This document shows positions 7,459 through 16,660 of a stretch of 21,027 bases of DNA, one piece after another. The translations under genes were made by a program, and so were the position numbers. Positions within the stretch are counted from its first letter, which is position 1, and each line of letters starts with the position of its first letter. Under the pieces are notes generated by a model. The model was not told where the DNA came from, searched no databases, and was given only the letters and a program-made list of their open reading frames with translations. This DNA is from Alphaproteobacteria bacterium (lineage in GTDB: Bacteria > Pseudomonadota > Alphaproteobacteria > UBA8366): assembly GCA_030743445.1 (NCBI GenBank), contig JASLSL010000242.1, positions 1-21,027 of the forward strand, written 5' to 3'.

Positions 7459-7490
7459 GGAACGAAGCGGTGGCGGAACGAAACGGCGGC
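7459..7490 (+). repeat. Tandem 16-bp direct repeat in the tilS-ftsH gap
   Basis: GGAACGAAGCGGTGGC (7459-7474) is followed directly by GGAACGAAACGGCGGC (7475-7490), a 14/16 match. It lies in the 116-bp gap between tilS and ftsH, about 70 nt before the ftsH start. It could be a regulator-binding site or simple slippage; the sequence does not decide. Confidence 0.6.
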
Positions 7491-7557
7491 CACGCGTGCG
7501 GGATAGCGCATCACGCCACATGGCGGACGACGGCAACGCAATTACGGGACACTTGAA

Positions 7558-9477
<1,920 letters not shown>

Positions 9478-9478
9478 T

Positions 9479-10888
9479 TCACCCGGTCCTCATCGCGCGC
9501 CAGACGTATAGTCCCAACAACGATGGGATCGGCCACACGCAGACGATATAGCGCAGCTCCAAATGCACCGCGCTGTACATCGCCGCGACTGCCACATAGG
9601 TAAACCACAGCCCGGCGATCGCGAGGGATTCGCGGTCGACAACGCCGCCTGCCCGCCAGCGCCGTAGCGCGACGGCCGGCGTTCCCAGCAAGAACACAAC
9701 GAACGCCGCGAGCGAGATCAGGCCGAAGCCGGCATATGCGAGGGCGAGCGGTAAGGTTCGGGCGTCGAGCACCCCGAACGGATCGTCGATGACCTGCCCG
9801 ATCGGCGGGAAGACGGGTTCCTCGATCACGGTCTGGTGGATTTCGACCGCGGTTGTCACCGGGTTGACCAGGCCCAATACGGCCTTCACGTGGTAGTTCC
9901 GGAAGGCGACCCCGGCGAGTGCCACCGGGTAGCCAAGTGCCGCCTCGCGGTATTTCGCAAAGGTCGCGCGGGCGATCTGGTGCGGCGTCAATCGAGTCTC
10001 GCGGTGCAGCGCGCCCAGTACCGGTCCGATGTCCTGGAACCGGAAGGCGCCGCCATATTTTCGGACCATGCGGTCGACGACACCGTCGTCGACGAAGGGA
10101 TCGGTGCCGGCGCGCACCATCTTGAACAAGGGCTGCATGAAGACGTGGCTGCCGCCGACGGAGAGAAACTTGGTCCCGGCCCGGTGTTCGTTCCATGCCC
10201 GATAGGCGTCGATCGCAGCGACCGGTGGGACGACGAGGGCGGCGATCAGCAGCACCCGCCCGCCCCAGCCCTCGCGGCCGAGATGGATCGCCGCGATTGC
10301 CAGTGGCGCCAACGCCAACGCGACGAACATGCCATTGGCGCGCAGCAGGATCAGGACGGCGACGCCGATGCCGAACAACAGGGCGCGGCCGAACCCGAAC
10401 CGCCGCTCCGACAGCAACTCCGACCCGATGGCCGAAAGCAGGGTAACGAACAGCGAAGTGAACAAGCTGTCCGGCAGAACACTAAGGTCGAGTTTGACCG
10501 CGAGCGAGACGGCGAAGACGATCGCGATCGTGGCGGCCGCGCCGTCCGACCCGAACAGCCGTCGCGCCAAGGCGTAGAGCGATACGGTCGCGCCGAGGGA
10601 TGCGACGCACTGCGCGAATATCAGCAGTGAAGCGAAGCCGTCGCCCGCCAAGAGCTTGGTGATCGCGATGATCAAAGGATAGCCGATCATGCGCATGATC
10701 ATCAGTGGCATCGCCGGATTGCCGGCACCGACCGAATCGATCCAGCTCGAATCCCGCAGCAAGCGGTCGGCATAATCGACGTAATCCGCACTGTCGGGCC
10801 AAAAAACCGGGCCATAGACGGCATAGGCGACGACCTTCACCAACACGGCAACCGCGATGGCCAGGCGGAAGGACGTCAGGCGTGCCAT
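9479..10888 (-). CDS. Polytopic membrane protein, probable GT-C-fold glycosyltransferase
   Basis: 469 residues with about ten hydrophobic segments. The first (about 8-25) is followed by a loop WPDSADYVDYADRLL with Asp32 and Asp35, placed like the acidic catalytic motif of GT-C (dolichyl/undecaprenyl-phosphate-sugar dependent) transferases. The C-terminus has HLELRYIVCVWPIPSL, resembling the H-x-E-x-RY segment common in PMT/ArnT-like proteins. A soluble or periplasmic-looking stretch lies at about 235-340. It would transfer a sugar from a polyprenyl-phosphate donor on the periplasmic face, with unknown acceptor. The gene lies between ftsH and glmM on the opposite strand, convergent with ftsH by 1 nt and divergent from glmM. 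ATG 10888 lacks a good ribosome site. A GAGGAA upstream better serves a 6-codon ORF (10896-10876) that overlaps this start. No specific gene name can be justified. Confidence 0.6.
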   Translation of the reverse strand: MARLTSFRLAIAVAVLVKVVAYAVYGPVFWPDSADYVDYADRLLRDSSWIDSVGAGNPAMPLMIMRMIGYPLIIAITKLLAGDGFASLLIFAQCVASLGATVSLYALARRLFGSDGAAATIAIVFAVSLAVKLDLSVLPDSLFTSLFVTLLSAIGSELLSERRFGFGRALLFGIGVAVLILLRANGMFVALALAPLAIAAIHLGREGWGGRVLLIAALVVPPVAAIDAYRAWNEHRAGTKFLSVGGSHVFMQPLFKMVRAGTDPFVDDGVVDRMVRKYGGAFRFQDIGPVLGALHRETRLTPHQIARATFAKYREAALGYPVALAGVAFRNYHVKAVLGLVNPVTTAVEIHQTVIEEPVFPPIGQVIDDPFGVLDARTLPLALAYAGFGLISLAAFVVFLLGTPAVALRRWRAGGVVDRESLAIAGLWFTYVAVAAMYSAVHLELRYIVCVWPIPSLLGLYVWRAMRTG

Positions 10889-11046
10889 GACTGCATCACG
10901 TTTCCTCGCTCATAACCCAAGATTTCATTCCCAGACCGGTCCCCAGGATACCCGCAGAAGACGCGAAAATCTTTACCTTGCACGCACCGGCGTCCGGCCT
11001 TTCGTGTTGCACGGTTCGGCGTCGTCAAGTAAACACGATTTCCGCC

Positions 11047-11069
11047 GGGCGCGCCCCGGATATCCGGGG
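11047..11069 (+). promoter_or_regulatory. Overlapping perfect palindromes in the glmM leader
   Basis: CCCCGGATATCCGGGG (11054-11069) is a perfect 16-bp palindrome. It overlaps a second perfect 10-bp palindrome GGGCGCGCCC (11047-11056). They lie in the 208-bp divergent gap, 18 nt before the GGAGG ribosome site (11087-11091) of glmM. A loopless dyad fits a dimeric-protein operator better than an RNA hairpin. The rest of the gap (10889-11046) shows no convincing promoter and no gene. Confidence 0.4.
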
Positions 11070-11096
11070 AAAGCGTCCGCGCCGTTGGAGGCTCGT

Positions 11097-12449
11097 ATGC
11101 CGCGCAAGTATTTCGGTACCGATGGGGTTCGCGGCACGGCCAATGTAGAGCCGGTGACGCCCGCGATCGTGCTTCGCCTCGCCATGGCGGCGGGCGAGCG
11201 GTTCCGCCGCGGCGACCACCGTCATCTCGCGGTCATTGGCAAGGACACCCGGCTTTCCGGCTATATGCTGGAGCCCGCGCTGACCGCGGGTTTCATCGCC
11301 ATGGGCATGGACGTTGTCCTGGTCGGGCCGATGCCGACGCCCGCCGTCGCAATGCTGACCCGTTCGTTGCGCGCCGACCTCGGGGTGGTGATCTCGGCCT
11401 CGCACAATCCCTATTTGGACAATGGCATCAAGCTGTTCGGCCCCGACGGCTACAAGCTGTCCGACGACGAGGAGGAGGCCATCGAGGCGCTGATGGATGG
11501 CAATGGCGACGGATTGGAGCTCGCCGCTGCCGATCGGCTGGGTCGGGCCCGGCGACTCGACGACGCGCCCGGCCGCTATGTCGAGTTCGTCAAACAGACT
11601 TTTCCCAAGGGACGGCGACTCGACGGGCTCAAGATCGTCGTCGATTGCGCCCATGGCGCCGCCTATAACGTCGCACCCTCGGTATTCTGGGAACTCGGTG
11701 CAGAGGTCGTTCCCGTCGGTGTCGATCCCGATGGCACCAACATCAACGAGAATTGCGGCGCCACCAGCCCCGAGGTCATGAGCCAGCAGGTGGTGGCGCA
11801 CGGCGCCGACCTTGGGATCGCGCTCGACGGAGACGCCGACCGGCTGATCATCGCCGACGCGGACGGCGATTTGCTCGACGGCGACCAGGTGATGGGGTCG
11901 ATCGCGAAATCGTGGCAGGCGCAGGACCGAGTGGCAGGCGGTGGCGTGGTCGCGACAGTGATGTCGAATCTCGGGCTCGAGCGCTATCTCGACGGGATCG
12001 GCCTGGCCCTGGTGCGCACGCCGGTCGGCGACCGCTACGTCGTCGATTACATGCGCGAGCACGCCCACAATCTCGGCGGCGAGCAGTCGGGTCACATCAT
12101 CCTCAGCGATTTCGGCACCACCGGCGACGGGTTGATCGCCGCCCTCCAGGTCCTCGCCGTCGTTGTCGAGCAGGACAAACCGGTCGGCGAGGTCTGCCGC
12201 GTGTTCGAGCCGGTCCCGCAGATTCTGAAGAACGTCCGTTACAACGGTGGAGCACCACTCGACGACGATGCCGTCAAGACCGCGATCGGCAAGGCCGAAT
12301 CCCGACTCGGCAAATCCGGCCGCCTGGTGATCCGCGCTTCGGGCACCGAACCGCTTATCCGTGTGATGGCCGAAGGCGACGACCCAGCGCTCGTCGGCGA
12401 GGTGGTCGACGACCTGGTCGGCGTGATCGAGCAGGCAGCCGGACAATGA
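11097..12449 (+). CDS. glmM: Phosphoglucosamine mutase GlmM
   Basis: 450 residues, the standard GlmM length. The N-terminus MPRKYFGTDGVRG is diagnostic. The phosphoserine loop ISASHNP places the catalytic Ser at residue 102, as in E. coli. The metal-binding loop DGDADR has Asp244, Asp246 and Asp248. GEQSGHII and the phosphate-binding RASGTEPLIRVM near the C-terminus complete the four-domain mutase. It converts glucosamine-6-phosphate to glucosamine-1-phosphate for UDP-GlcNAc, feeding peptidoglycan and LPS. The frame is open upstream to 10857, but ATG 11097 is clearly right: it has GGAGG 5 nt before it and exact family length. The stop overlaps the thiD start (ATGA). Confidence 0.97.
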   Translation: MPRKYFGTDGVRGTANVEPVTPAIVLRLAMAAGERFRRGDHRHLAVIGKDTRLSGYMLEPALTAGFIAMGMDVVLVGPMPTPAVAMLTRSLRADLGVVISASHNPYLDNGIKLFGPDGYKLSDDEEEAIEALMDGNGDGLELAAADRLGRARRLDDAPGRYVEFVKQTFPKGRRLDGLKIVVDCAHGAAYNVAPSVFWELGAEVVPVGVDPDGTNINENCGATSPEVMSQQVVAHGADLGIALDGDADRLIIADADGDLLDGDQVMGSIAKSWQAQDRVAGGGVVATVMSNLGLERYLDGIGLALVRTPVGDRYVVDYMREHAHNLGGEQSGHIILSDFGTTGDGLIAALQVLAVVVEQDKPVGEVCRVFEPVPQILKNVRYNGGAPLDDDAVKTAIGKAESRLGKSGRLVIRASGTEPLIRVMAEGDDPALVGEVVDDLVGVIEQAAGQ

Positions 12450-13264
12450 CCCGGCCGCAAGGCCGGGTGCTGGCCGTCGCCGGCTCGGATTCGGGCGGTG
12501 GCGCCGGCATCCAGGCGGACATCAAGACAGTGACGGCGCTCGGCGGCTTCGCGATGACCGCGATCACCGCGTTGACCGCGCAAAATACTCAAGGCGTCGA
12601 GGGGATCGTCGCGGTCGGGCCCGATTTCATCGCCCAACAGATGCGCCTGGTGCTGGACGACATCGGCGCCGATTGCATCAAGACCGGCATGCTGCACAGC
12701 GCCGAGGTGATAGAGGCGGTCGCCGGGACCTATGACGAACTCGCCGCCGATGTGCCGCTGGTCGTCGATCCGGTGATGGTCGCCAAGGGCGGGCATTCGT
12801 TGCTCGAGGTCAGTGCCATAGACGCGCTCAAGGGCGAGATGGTTCGGCGCGCCACGGTGCTGACGCCCAATCTGCCCGAGGCCGAGGCCCTGGCGGGGTT
12901 CGAGATCGGCAACGTCGACGATATGAAGCGCGCGGGCGAGGCGATCCTCGGCCTCGGCGCCGAGGCTGTCCTGGTCAAGGGCGGGCATCTCGCGGGCGAC
13001 ACGGTGACCGACATCCTGCTCGACGGCGGCGGCGTCCGGTCGTTCGAGGATTCGCGGATCGAAACGCGCCACACTCACGGCACCGGCTGCACCCTGGCCT
13101 CGGCAATCGCCACCGGGCTGGCGCAGGGGCTGGCGCTCGGCGACGCAGTCACGCGCGGCAGGGCCTACGTGCGCGAGGCGATTTCGACCGCACCCGGCTT
13201 CGGCAAGGGGCACGGGCCGATGAACCACGGCCACACCGTGGCGCCGTTCGACGACACCTGCTGA
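12446..13264 (+). CDS. thiD: Bifunctional hydroxymethylpyrimidine / phosphomethylpyrimidine kinase ThiD
   Basis: 272 residues, ribokinase-like fold. The N-terminal substrate-binding motif VAGSDSGGGAGIQADIKT occupies about residues 11-28. VVDPVMVAKGG (near residue 110) and TPNLPEAEAL follow. The anion-hole/catalytic motif HGTGC lies at 211-215 with Cys215. The enzyme phosphorylates HMP and HMP-P to HMP-PP for thiamine synthesis or salvage in the cytoplasm. The start ATG 12446 overlaps the glmM stop by 4 nt, so it is coupled to glmM. No TPP-riboswitch-like leader is present, which is expected because there is no intergenic space. A ThiE fusion is absent. Confidence 0.93.
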   Translation: MTRPQGRVLAVAGSDSGGGAGIQADIKTVTALGGFAMTAITALTAQNTQGVEGIVAVGPDFIAQQMRLVLDDIGADCIKTGMLHSAEVIEAVAGTYDELAADVPLVVDPVMVAKGGHSLLEVSAIDALKGEMVRRATVLTPNLPEAEALAGFEIGNVDDMKRAGEAILGLGAEAVLVKGGHLAGDTVTDILLDGGGVRSFEDSRIETRHTHGTGCTLASAIATGLAQGLALGDAVTRGRAYVREAISTAPGFGKGHGPMNHGHTVAPFDDTC

Positions 13265-13298
13265 CCGGTCCAACCAATCGTGAGGGAGAACGCAGAGG

Positions 13299-14078
13299 AT
13301 GGATATTCCCATCTACCAGGTCGATGCCTTCGCCGGCAGAGTCTTCGCTGGCAACCCCGCCGCGGTCTGCCCGCTCGAGGACTGGCTTGCGGAGGACACC
13401 ATGCAGGCGATCGCCGAGGAAAATAATCTGCCCGAAACCGCGTTCATCGTCGCCAACGGCGAGGATTTCGATATCCGTTGGTTCACGCCGCAGGTCGAGA
13501 TCGATCTCGCCGGGCATCCGACCCTGGCGACCGCCCATATAATCTTCACCGAGCTCGAGCCGGGACGCGAGGCGGTCCGTTTCCACACCAAGATCGGCGA
13601 CACGCTGGACGTGGTGCTGGAGGACGGCAAGCTGATGATGGACTTCCCGGCAAGGCCGCCCGGGCCGCGCGATTTCGGCGATGTCGCCGGCGCACTCGGC
13701 GCCGAGCCGGTGGAAATCCTCGCGGCGCGCGACGGCTTTGCGGTGTTCGAGACCCAGGCCCAGGTCGCGGCCCTGGTACCCGACATGGCGCGGCTGGTCG
13801 AGCTCGACGTGCTTGGCACGATCTGCACGGCGCCCGGCGACGACTGCGATTTCGTCTCGCGGTTCTTCGCGCCCGGCGCCGGCATCCCGGAGGATCCGGT
13901 GACCGGGTCCGCGCACTGCACCTCGATTCCCTATTGGGCCGGGCGCCTCGGCAAGAAGAAGATGTTCGCCCGCCAGATCTCGAAGCGCGGCGGCGAAATC
14001 CAGTGCGAATATCTCGGCGAGCGGGTCCGTATCGGCGGCGAGGCGGCGACCTTCATGCGCGGCACGATCGACCTGTGA
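13299..14078 (+). CDS. PhzF-family epimerase/isomerase
   Basis: 259 residues. The opening IPIYQVDAFAGRVFAGNPAAV, the catalytic-glutamate segment ENNLPETAF (Glu46), DLAGHPTLATAH and the C-terminal EDPVTGSAHC loop are all hallmarks of the PhzF/diaminopimelate-epimerase-like fold. PhzF isomerises trans-2,3-dihydro-3-hydroxyanthranilate in phenazine synthesis. No phenazine genes are nearby, so here the substrate is unknown, and most PhzF homologues are uncharacterised. The start ATG 13299 is preceded by GAGGGAG at 13282-13288, and it lies 34 nt after thiD. The stop overlaps the next start (GTGA). The immediate neighbours are a metabolite exporter and a PLP dehydratase, suggesting an amino-acid-like substrate (inference). 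Confidence 0.9.
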   Translation: MDIPIYQVDAFAGRVFAGNPAAVCPLEDWLAEDTMQAIAEENNLPETAFIVANGEDFDIRWFTPQVEIDLAGHPTLATAHIIFTELEPGREAVRFHTKIGDTLDVVLEDGKLMMDFPARPPGPRDFGDVAGALGAEPVEILAARDGFAVFETQAQVAALVPDMARLVELDVLGTICTAPGDDCDFVSRFFAPGAGIPEDPVTGSAHCTSIPYWAGRLGKKKMFARQISKRGGEIQCEYLGERVRIGGEAATFMRGTIDL

Positions 14079-14965
14079 GCCCCGCCGCGACCTATGTCGC
14101 CGCCGCGACCTATGTCGCCGCCGCGGTCGCCTCGGTCTTCTGGGGCCTGACCCCGGCGGCGACCAAGCTCGCGGTCGGTGAAATCGACCCGTTGACGGTG
14201 GGGGTACTGCGCACCCTGTTGGCGACCTGTATCGTTCTACCGGCTGGGATTTTGTTGCGTTTGCCGCTGCCGCGAAAATCGACCGATTGGCGGTTGCTGG
14301 TCTATTCGAGCGTCGGCGGGTTCGTCGCCTTTCCGCTGCTGTTCGGCCTCGGCGTGGCGCGCACGACGACGGCGCACGCGGCGCTGATACTGGCTCTCCT
14401 GCCGGTGTTCACCGGCCTCTTCGGCGCGATCGCCGATCGCCGGCCGCCGGGCCGGAACTGGTGGATCGGCGCCGCCGTCGCCTTGGTCGGCGAAGTGGTC
14501 CTGATCGGCACGCGCTTCGGCTACGACGATCCGGGCGTGACGCTCGAGGGCGATCTGATGTGCGTTCTCGCCTGCATCATGGCGTCGTGGGGTTACGTCA
14601 CCGGCAGCCGTGTCGAGCCGAGCATTGGCACCTGGAGCACGACGATCTGGGGCCTGTCGATCGGCGGCGTCGTGCTACTGCCGGTCCTGGGGTTCAATCT
14701 CGACGCCACCCATTGGGGAGCGGTCACCGCGGTCGGCTGGGGTTCGATCGCCTATCTTGTTATCTTTCCGACCGTGCTTGCCTATGTCGCCTGGTACTGG
14801 GCGTTGGCGCGGGGCGGCACCGAGCGCATCGGCTCGACCCAGTTCGCTCAGCCGGTCGTCGCCCTCGCCGCTGCGGTAGTCGTGATGGGCGAGAGCTTTA
14901 CCCCGCCGCTCGCGTTCGCGGCGGTGGCGATCCTCGCCGGAATCGTCATCGCCCAGCGCAAGTGA
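14075..14965 (+). CDS. EamA/DMT-superfamily transporter (GTG start)
   Basis: 296 residues with ten predicted membrane helices in two EamA halves. The first half opens with ASVFWGLTPAATKLAVGEID-type sequence (about 16-35). The second runs from about 157 to a Gly/Ala-rich final helix ending AILAGIVIAQRK. A conserved pattern near the end of each half (TTTAHAALILALLPVFTGLF; GSTQFAQPVVALAAA) is typical of drug/metabolite exporters such as RhtA/YdcZ-like proteins. Substrates of the family include amino acids and other small metabolites; none can be named here. GTG 14075 was chosen because it gives normal length and a 4-nt GTGA overlap with the PhzF gene. The frame is open upstream inside phzF only as a shadow. 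The N-terminus carries a duplicated AATYVA hexapeptide. Confidence 0.87.
   Translation: MSPAATYVAAATYVAAAVASVFWGLTPAATKLAVGEIDPLTVGVLRTLLATCIVLPAGILLRLPLPRKSTDWRLLVYSSVGGFVAFPLLFGLGVARTTTAHAALILALLPVFTGLFGAIADRRPPGRNWWIGAAVALVGEVVLIGTRFGYDDPGVTLEGDLMCVLACIMASWGYVTGSRVEPSIGTWSTTIWGLSIGGVVLLPVLGFNLDATHWGAVTAVGWGSIAYLVIFPTVLAYVAWYWALARGGTERIGSTQFAQPVVALAAAVVVMGESFTPPLAFAAVAILAGIVIAQRK
14084..14119 (+). repeat. Perfect 18-bp in-frame tandem duplication in the EamA gene
   Basis: GCCGCGACCTATGTCGCC occurs at 14084-14101 and again at 14102-14119 without a mismatch. Another GCCGCG follows at 14120. It encodes AATYVA twice, starting three codons after the GTG, just before the first membrane helix. 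Identity at every base, including third positions, points to a recent slippage event. Confidence 0.9.
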
Positions 14966-14983
14966 GCCTGCTATGAATACGCC

Positions 14984-15946
14984 ATGAGCACCGCATCCAA
15001 AGCCGAACTGGAAACCGCCGCCGAGCTCATCTACTCGGTGATGCCGCCGACGCCGCAATATTGCTGGCCGTTGCTGGCCGAGCGCTGCGGCGCCGAGGTC
15101 TGGGTCAAGCACGAGAACCACACCCCGATCGGCGCCTTCAAGGTGCGCGGCGGACTGGTCTACCTCGAGGCCTTCAAGCGCGAACACCCCGACGCCGCCG
15201 GCCTGGTTGCGGCGACCCGCGGCAATCATGGCCAATCGGTCGCCTTCGCCGCGAAACGCGCCGGCGTCCGCGCGGTGATCTACGTGCCGCACGGCAACAG
15301 TGTGGAGAAGAACGCGGCGATGCGCGCCTTCGGCGCCGAACTGATCGAGCACGGGGCGGACTTCAACGAAGCGCTCGACTACGCGATCGAGCAGGCGGAG
15401 GCCCAGGGCCTGGTGCCGATGCCGTCCTTCGACCGGACCCTGGTGCAGGGGGTCGGCACCTATGGGATGGAGCTGCTGCAGGCGGTGCCCGACCTGGATA
15501 CGGTCTATGTGCCGATCGGCATGGGGTCCGGCGTCTGCGGCATGATTTCGGCGCGCGAGGCGTTGGGGCTCAAGACCGAGGTGGTCGGCGTGGTGGCCGA
15601 GAACGCGCCGACCTATGCGCTGTCGTTCGAGGCCGGCGAGCCGGTCTCGACCAATTCGTCCGAGACCATGGCCGACGGGCTCGCGGTGCGGATTCCCGAC
15701 GCGGCGGCGCTCGCCACCATCCTCGAGGGGGTAGCGCGCATCGTCGCGGTCTCGGAAGACGAGATCAAGGCGGCGATCCGGCACTATTACACCGACACCC
15801 ACAATCTCGTCGAAGGTGCGGGGGCGGCGACGCTGGCAGCCTTGCTCAAGGAACGCGATGCGATGGCAGGCAAGAAGGTCGGCGTGATCGTCTCGGGCGG
15901 CAACATCGACACCGCGGTCTACCGCGACATCCTCGCGGGCGGGTGA
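14984..15946 (+). CDS. Threonine-dehydratase-like PLP (fold type II) ammonia-lyase
   Basis: 320 residues, a single catalytic domain without the ACT regulatory domain of biosynthetic IlvA. The PLP lysine is Lys53 in HTPIGAFKVRGG. ATRGNHGQSVAFAA is the substrate/cofactor loop. The phosphate-binding loop reads IGMGSGVCG, not the GGGGL of most threonine/serine dehydratases. SGGNID near the C-terminus is the usual Ser/Gly cofactor loop. The reaction is probably dehydration/deamination of a beta-hydroxy amino acid. Threonine, serine and 3-hydroxyaspartate are all possible, since BhcB/EutB-like enzymes belong to the same fold. It starts 18 nt after the EamA gene and ends 8 nt before the GNAT gene, so it is probably in the same operon. 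Confidence 0.85.
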   Translation: MSTASKAELETAAELIYSVMPPTPQYCWPLLAERCGAEVWVKHENHTPIGAFKVRGGLVYLEAFKREHPDAAGLVAATRGNHGQSVAFAAKRAGVRAVIYVPHGNSVEKNAAMRAFGAELIEHGADFNEALDYAIEQAEAQGLVPMPSFDRTLVQGVGTYGMELLQAVPDLDTVYVPIGMGSGVCGMISAREALGLKTEVVGVVAENAPTYALSFEAGEPVSTNSSETMADGLAVRIPDAAALATILEGVARIVAVSEDEIKAAIRHYYTDTHNLVEGAGAATLAALLKERDAMAGKKVGVIVSGGNIDTAVYRDILAGG

Positions 15947-15954
15947 GACGAGCG

Positions 15955-16455
15955 ATGTCGGCGGAACGACAGCGCGAGATTGTCTTGCGGGAAGCCGGAA
16001 GCGATGAAGTCGAAACCGTCCGGGAGATGTTCCTCGAATATGCCGCGACCCTCGACTTCGACCTCTGCTTCCAAGGCTTCGACGAGGAATTGGCGGGCCT
16101 GCCCGGCGACTATACAAGGCCCAGGGGAATTCTGATCCTGGCGACGGTCGACGGCGCGGCGGCGGGGTGCGTGGCGCTCCGGCCGCTCCGTGCCGACGAA
16201 GGCGAGATCAAGCGGCTCTACGTGCGGCCCGGCCATCGCGGCCTCGGCCGCGGCCGGCGCTTGGCGAGGAAGATCGTCGATTTCGGCCGCGAGGCGGGCT
16301 ACCGGACGCTGCGGCTCGATACCGTGCCACGGATCATGGAAGCGGCGGACGCGCTCTACCGCGACCTCGGCTTCGTCGCCACACCGCCCTATTACCATAG
16401 CCCGATCCCGGGCGCGGTCTATTACGCGCTCGAATTCGACGGGAAAGCCGGATAG
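15955..16455 (+). CDS. GNAT-family N-acetyltransferase
   Basis: 166 residues, one GNAT domain. The acetyl-CoA-binding motif A is visible as KRLYVRPGHRGLGRGRRLA (Arg91 to Gly100 form the R-x-x-x-x-G-x-G/R-G loop). The C-terminal YRDLGFVATPPYY is the usual motif B end. An acidic N-terminal helix (EVETVREMFLEYAATLDFDL) is typical of a large uncharacterised bacterial subgroup. The acceptor is unknown; small amines or amino acids are likely by analogy. It is the last gene of the co-directional run from glmM and starts 8 nt after the dehydratase stop. A 118-bp palindromic element lies 10 nt after its stop. Confidence 0.88.
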   Translation: MSAERQREIVLREAGSDEVETVREMFLEYAATLDFDLCFQGFDEELAGLPGDYTRPRGILILATVDGAAAGCVALRPLRADEGEIKRLYVRPGHRGLGRGRRLARKIVDFGREAGYRTLRLDTVPRIMEAADALYRDLGFVATPPYYHSPIPGAVYYALEFDGKAG

Positions 16456-16465
16456 CACGCGAGTC

Positions 16466-16583
16466 GTCATTCCGGACGGTGTCCCGACGCCGATCTGGAA
16501 TCCATGCCTGAGAGCATCGCACGCGCGCCGAAATTGCCGGATTGAAGCGCTCAGGCGTGGATTCCCGCTTTCGCGGGAATGAC
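16466..16583. repeat. REP/MITE-like palindromic element, 118 bp
   Basis: The element is bounded by GTCATTCC (16466-16473) and GGAATGAC (16576-16583). An inner pair, GGAATCCATGCCTGAG (16497-16512) and CTCAGGCGTGGATTCC (16550-16565), is complementary with one mismatch. Each half also folds alone: 16469-16476 with 16494-16501 (one G-U pair), and a perfect 8-bp stem 16561-16568 with 16573-16580. The right half is the widespread proteobacterial GTCATTCCCGC-type repeat. There is no ORF inside. It fills most of the 205-bp gap between the GNAT and Ada-like genes and may also terminate transcription. The remainder of the gap (16584-16660) shows nothing recognisable. Confidence 0.75.
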
Positions 16584-16660
16584 AGTTTGGTTGTTGACGT
16601 CGAAATAATCGCCGCAAGAAGCGGGTGGCGCGGACGGGAGCGTCGGCCTAGCTTGTGGGT

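Noticed and set aside
11007..11035. TTGCAC-17-TAAACA as a glmM promoter
   Set aside because: Only three of six matches in each box; not distinguishable from chance in this gap.
10857..11096. N-terminal extension of glmM
   Set aside because: The frame is open, but the extension overlaps the divergent gene, has no family match, and a strong GGAGG plus exact family length support ATG 11097.
11025..12446. 473-codon open frame antisense to glmM
   Set aside because: Mirror frame of a clear glmM; no recognisable domain.
13299..14078. PhzF gene as evidence for a phenazine cluster
   Set aside because: No other phz gene is nearby, and PhzF-like proteins are widespread outside phenazine pathways.
14675..16117. 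480-codon minus-strand frame opposite the EamA and dehydratase genes
   Set aside because: Arg/His/Gly-rich shadow of two genes with clear family motifs.
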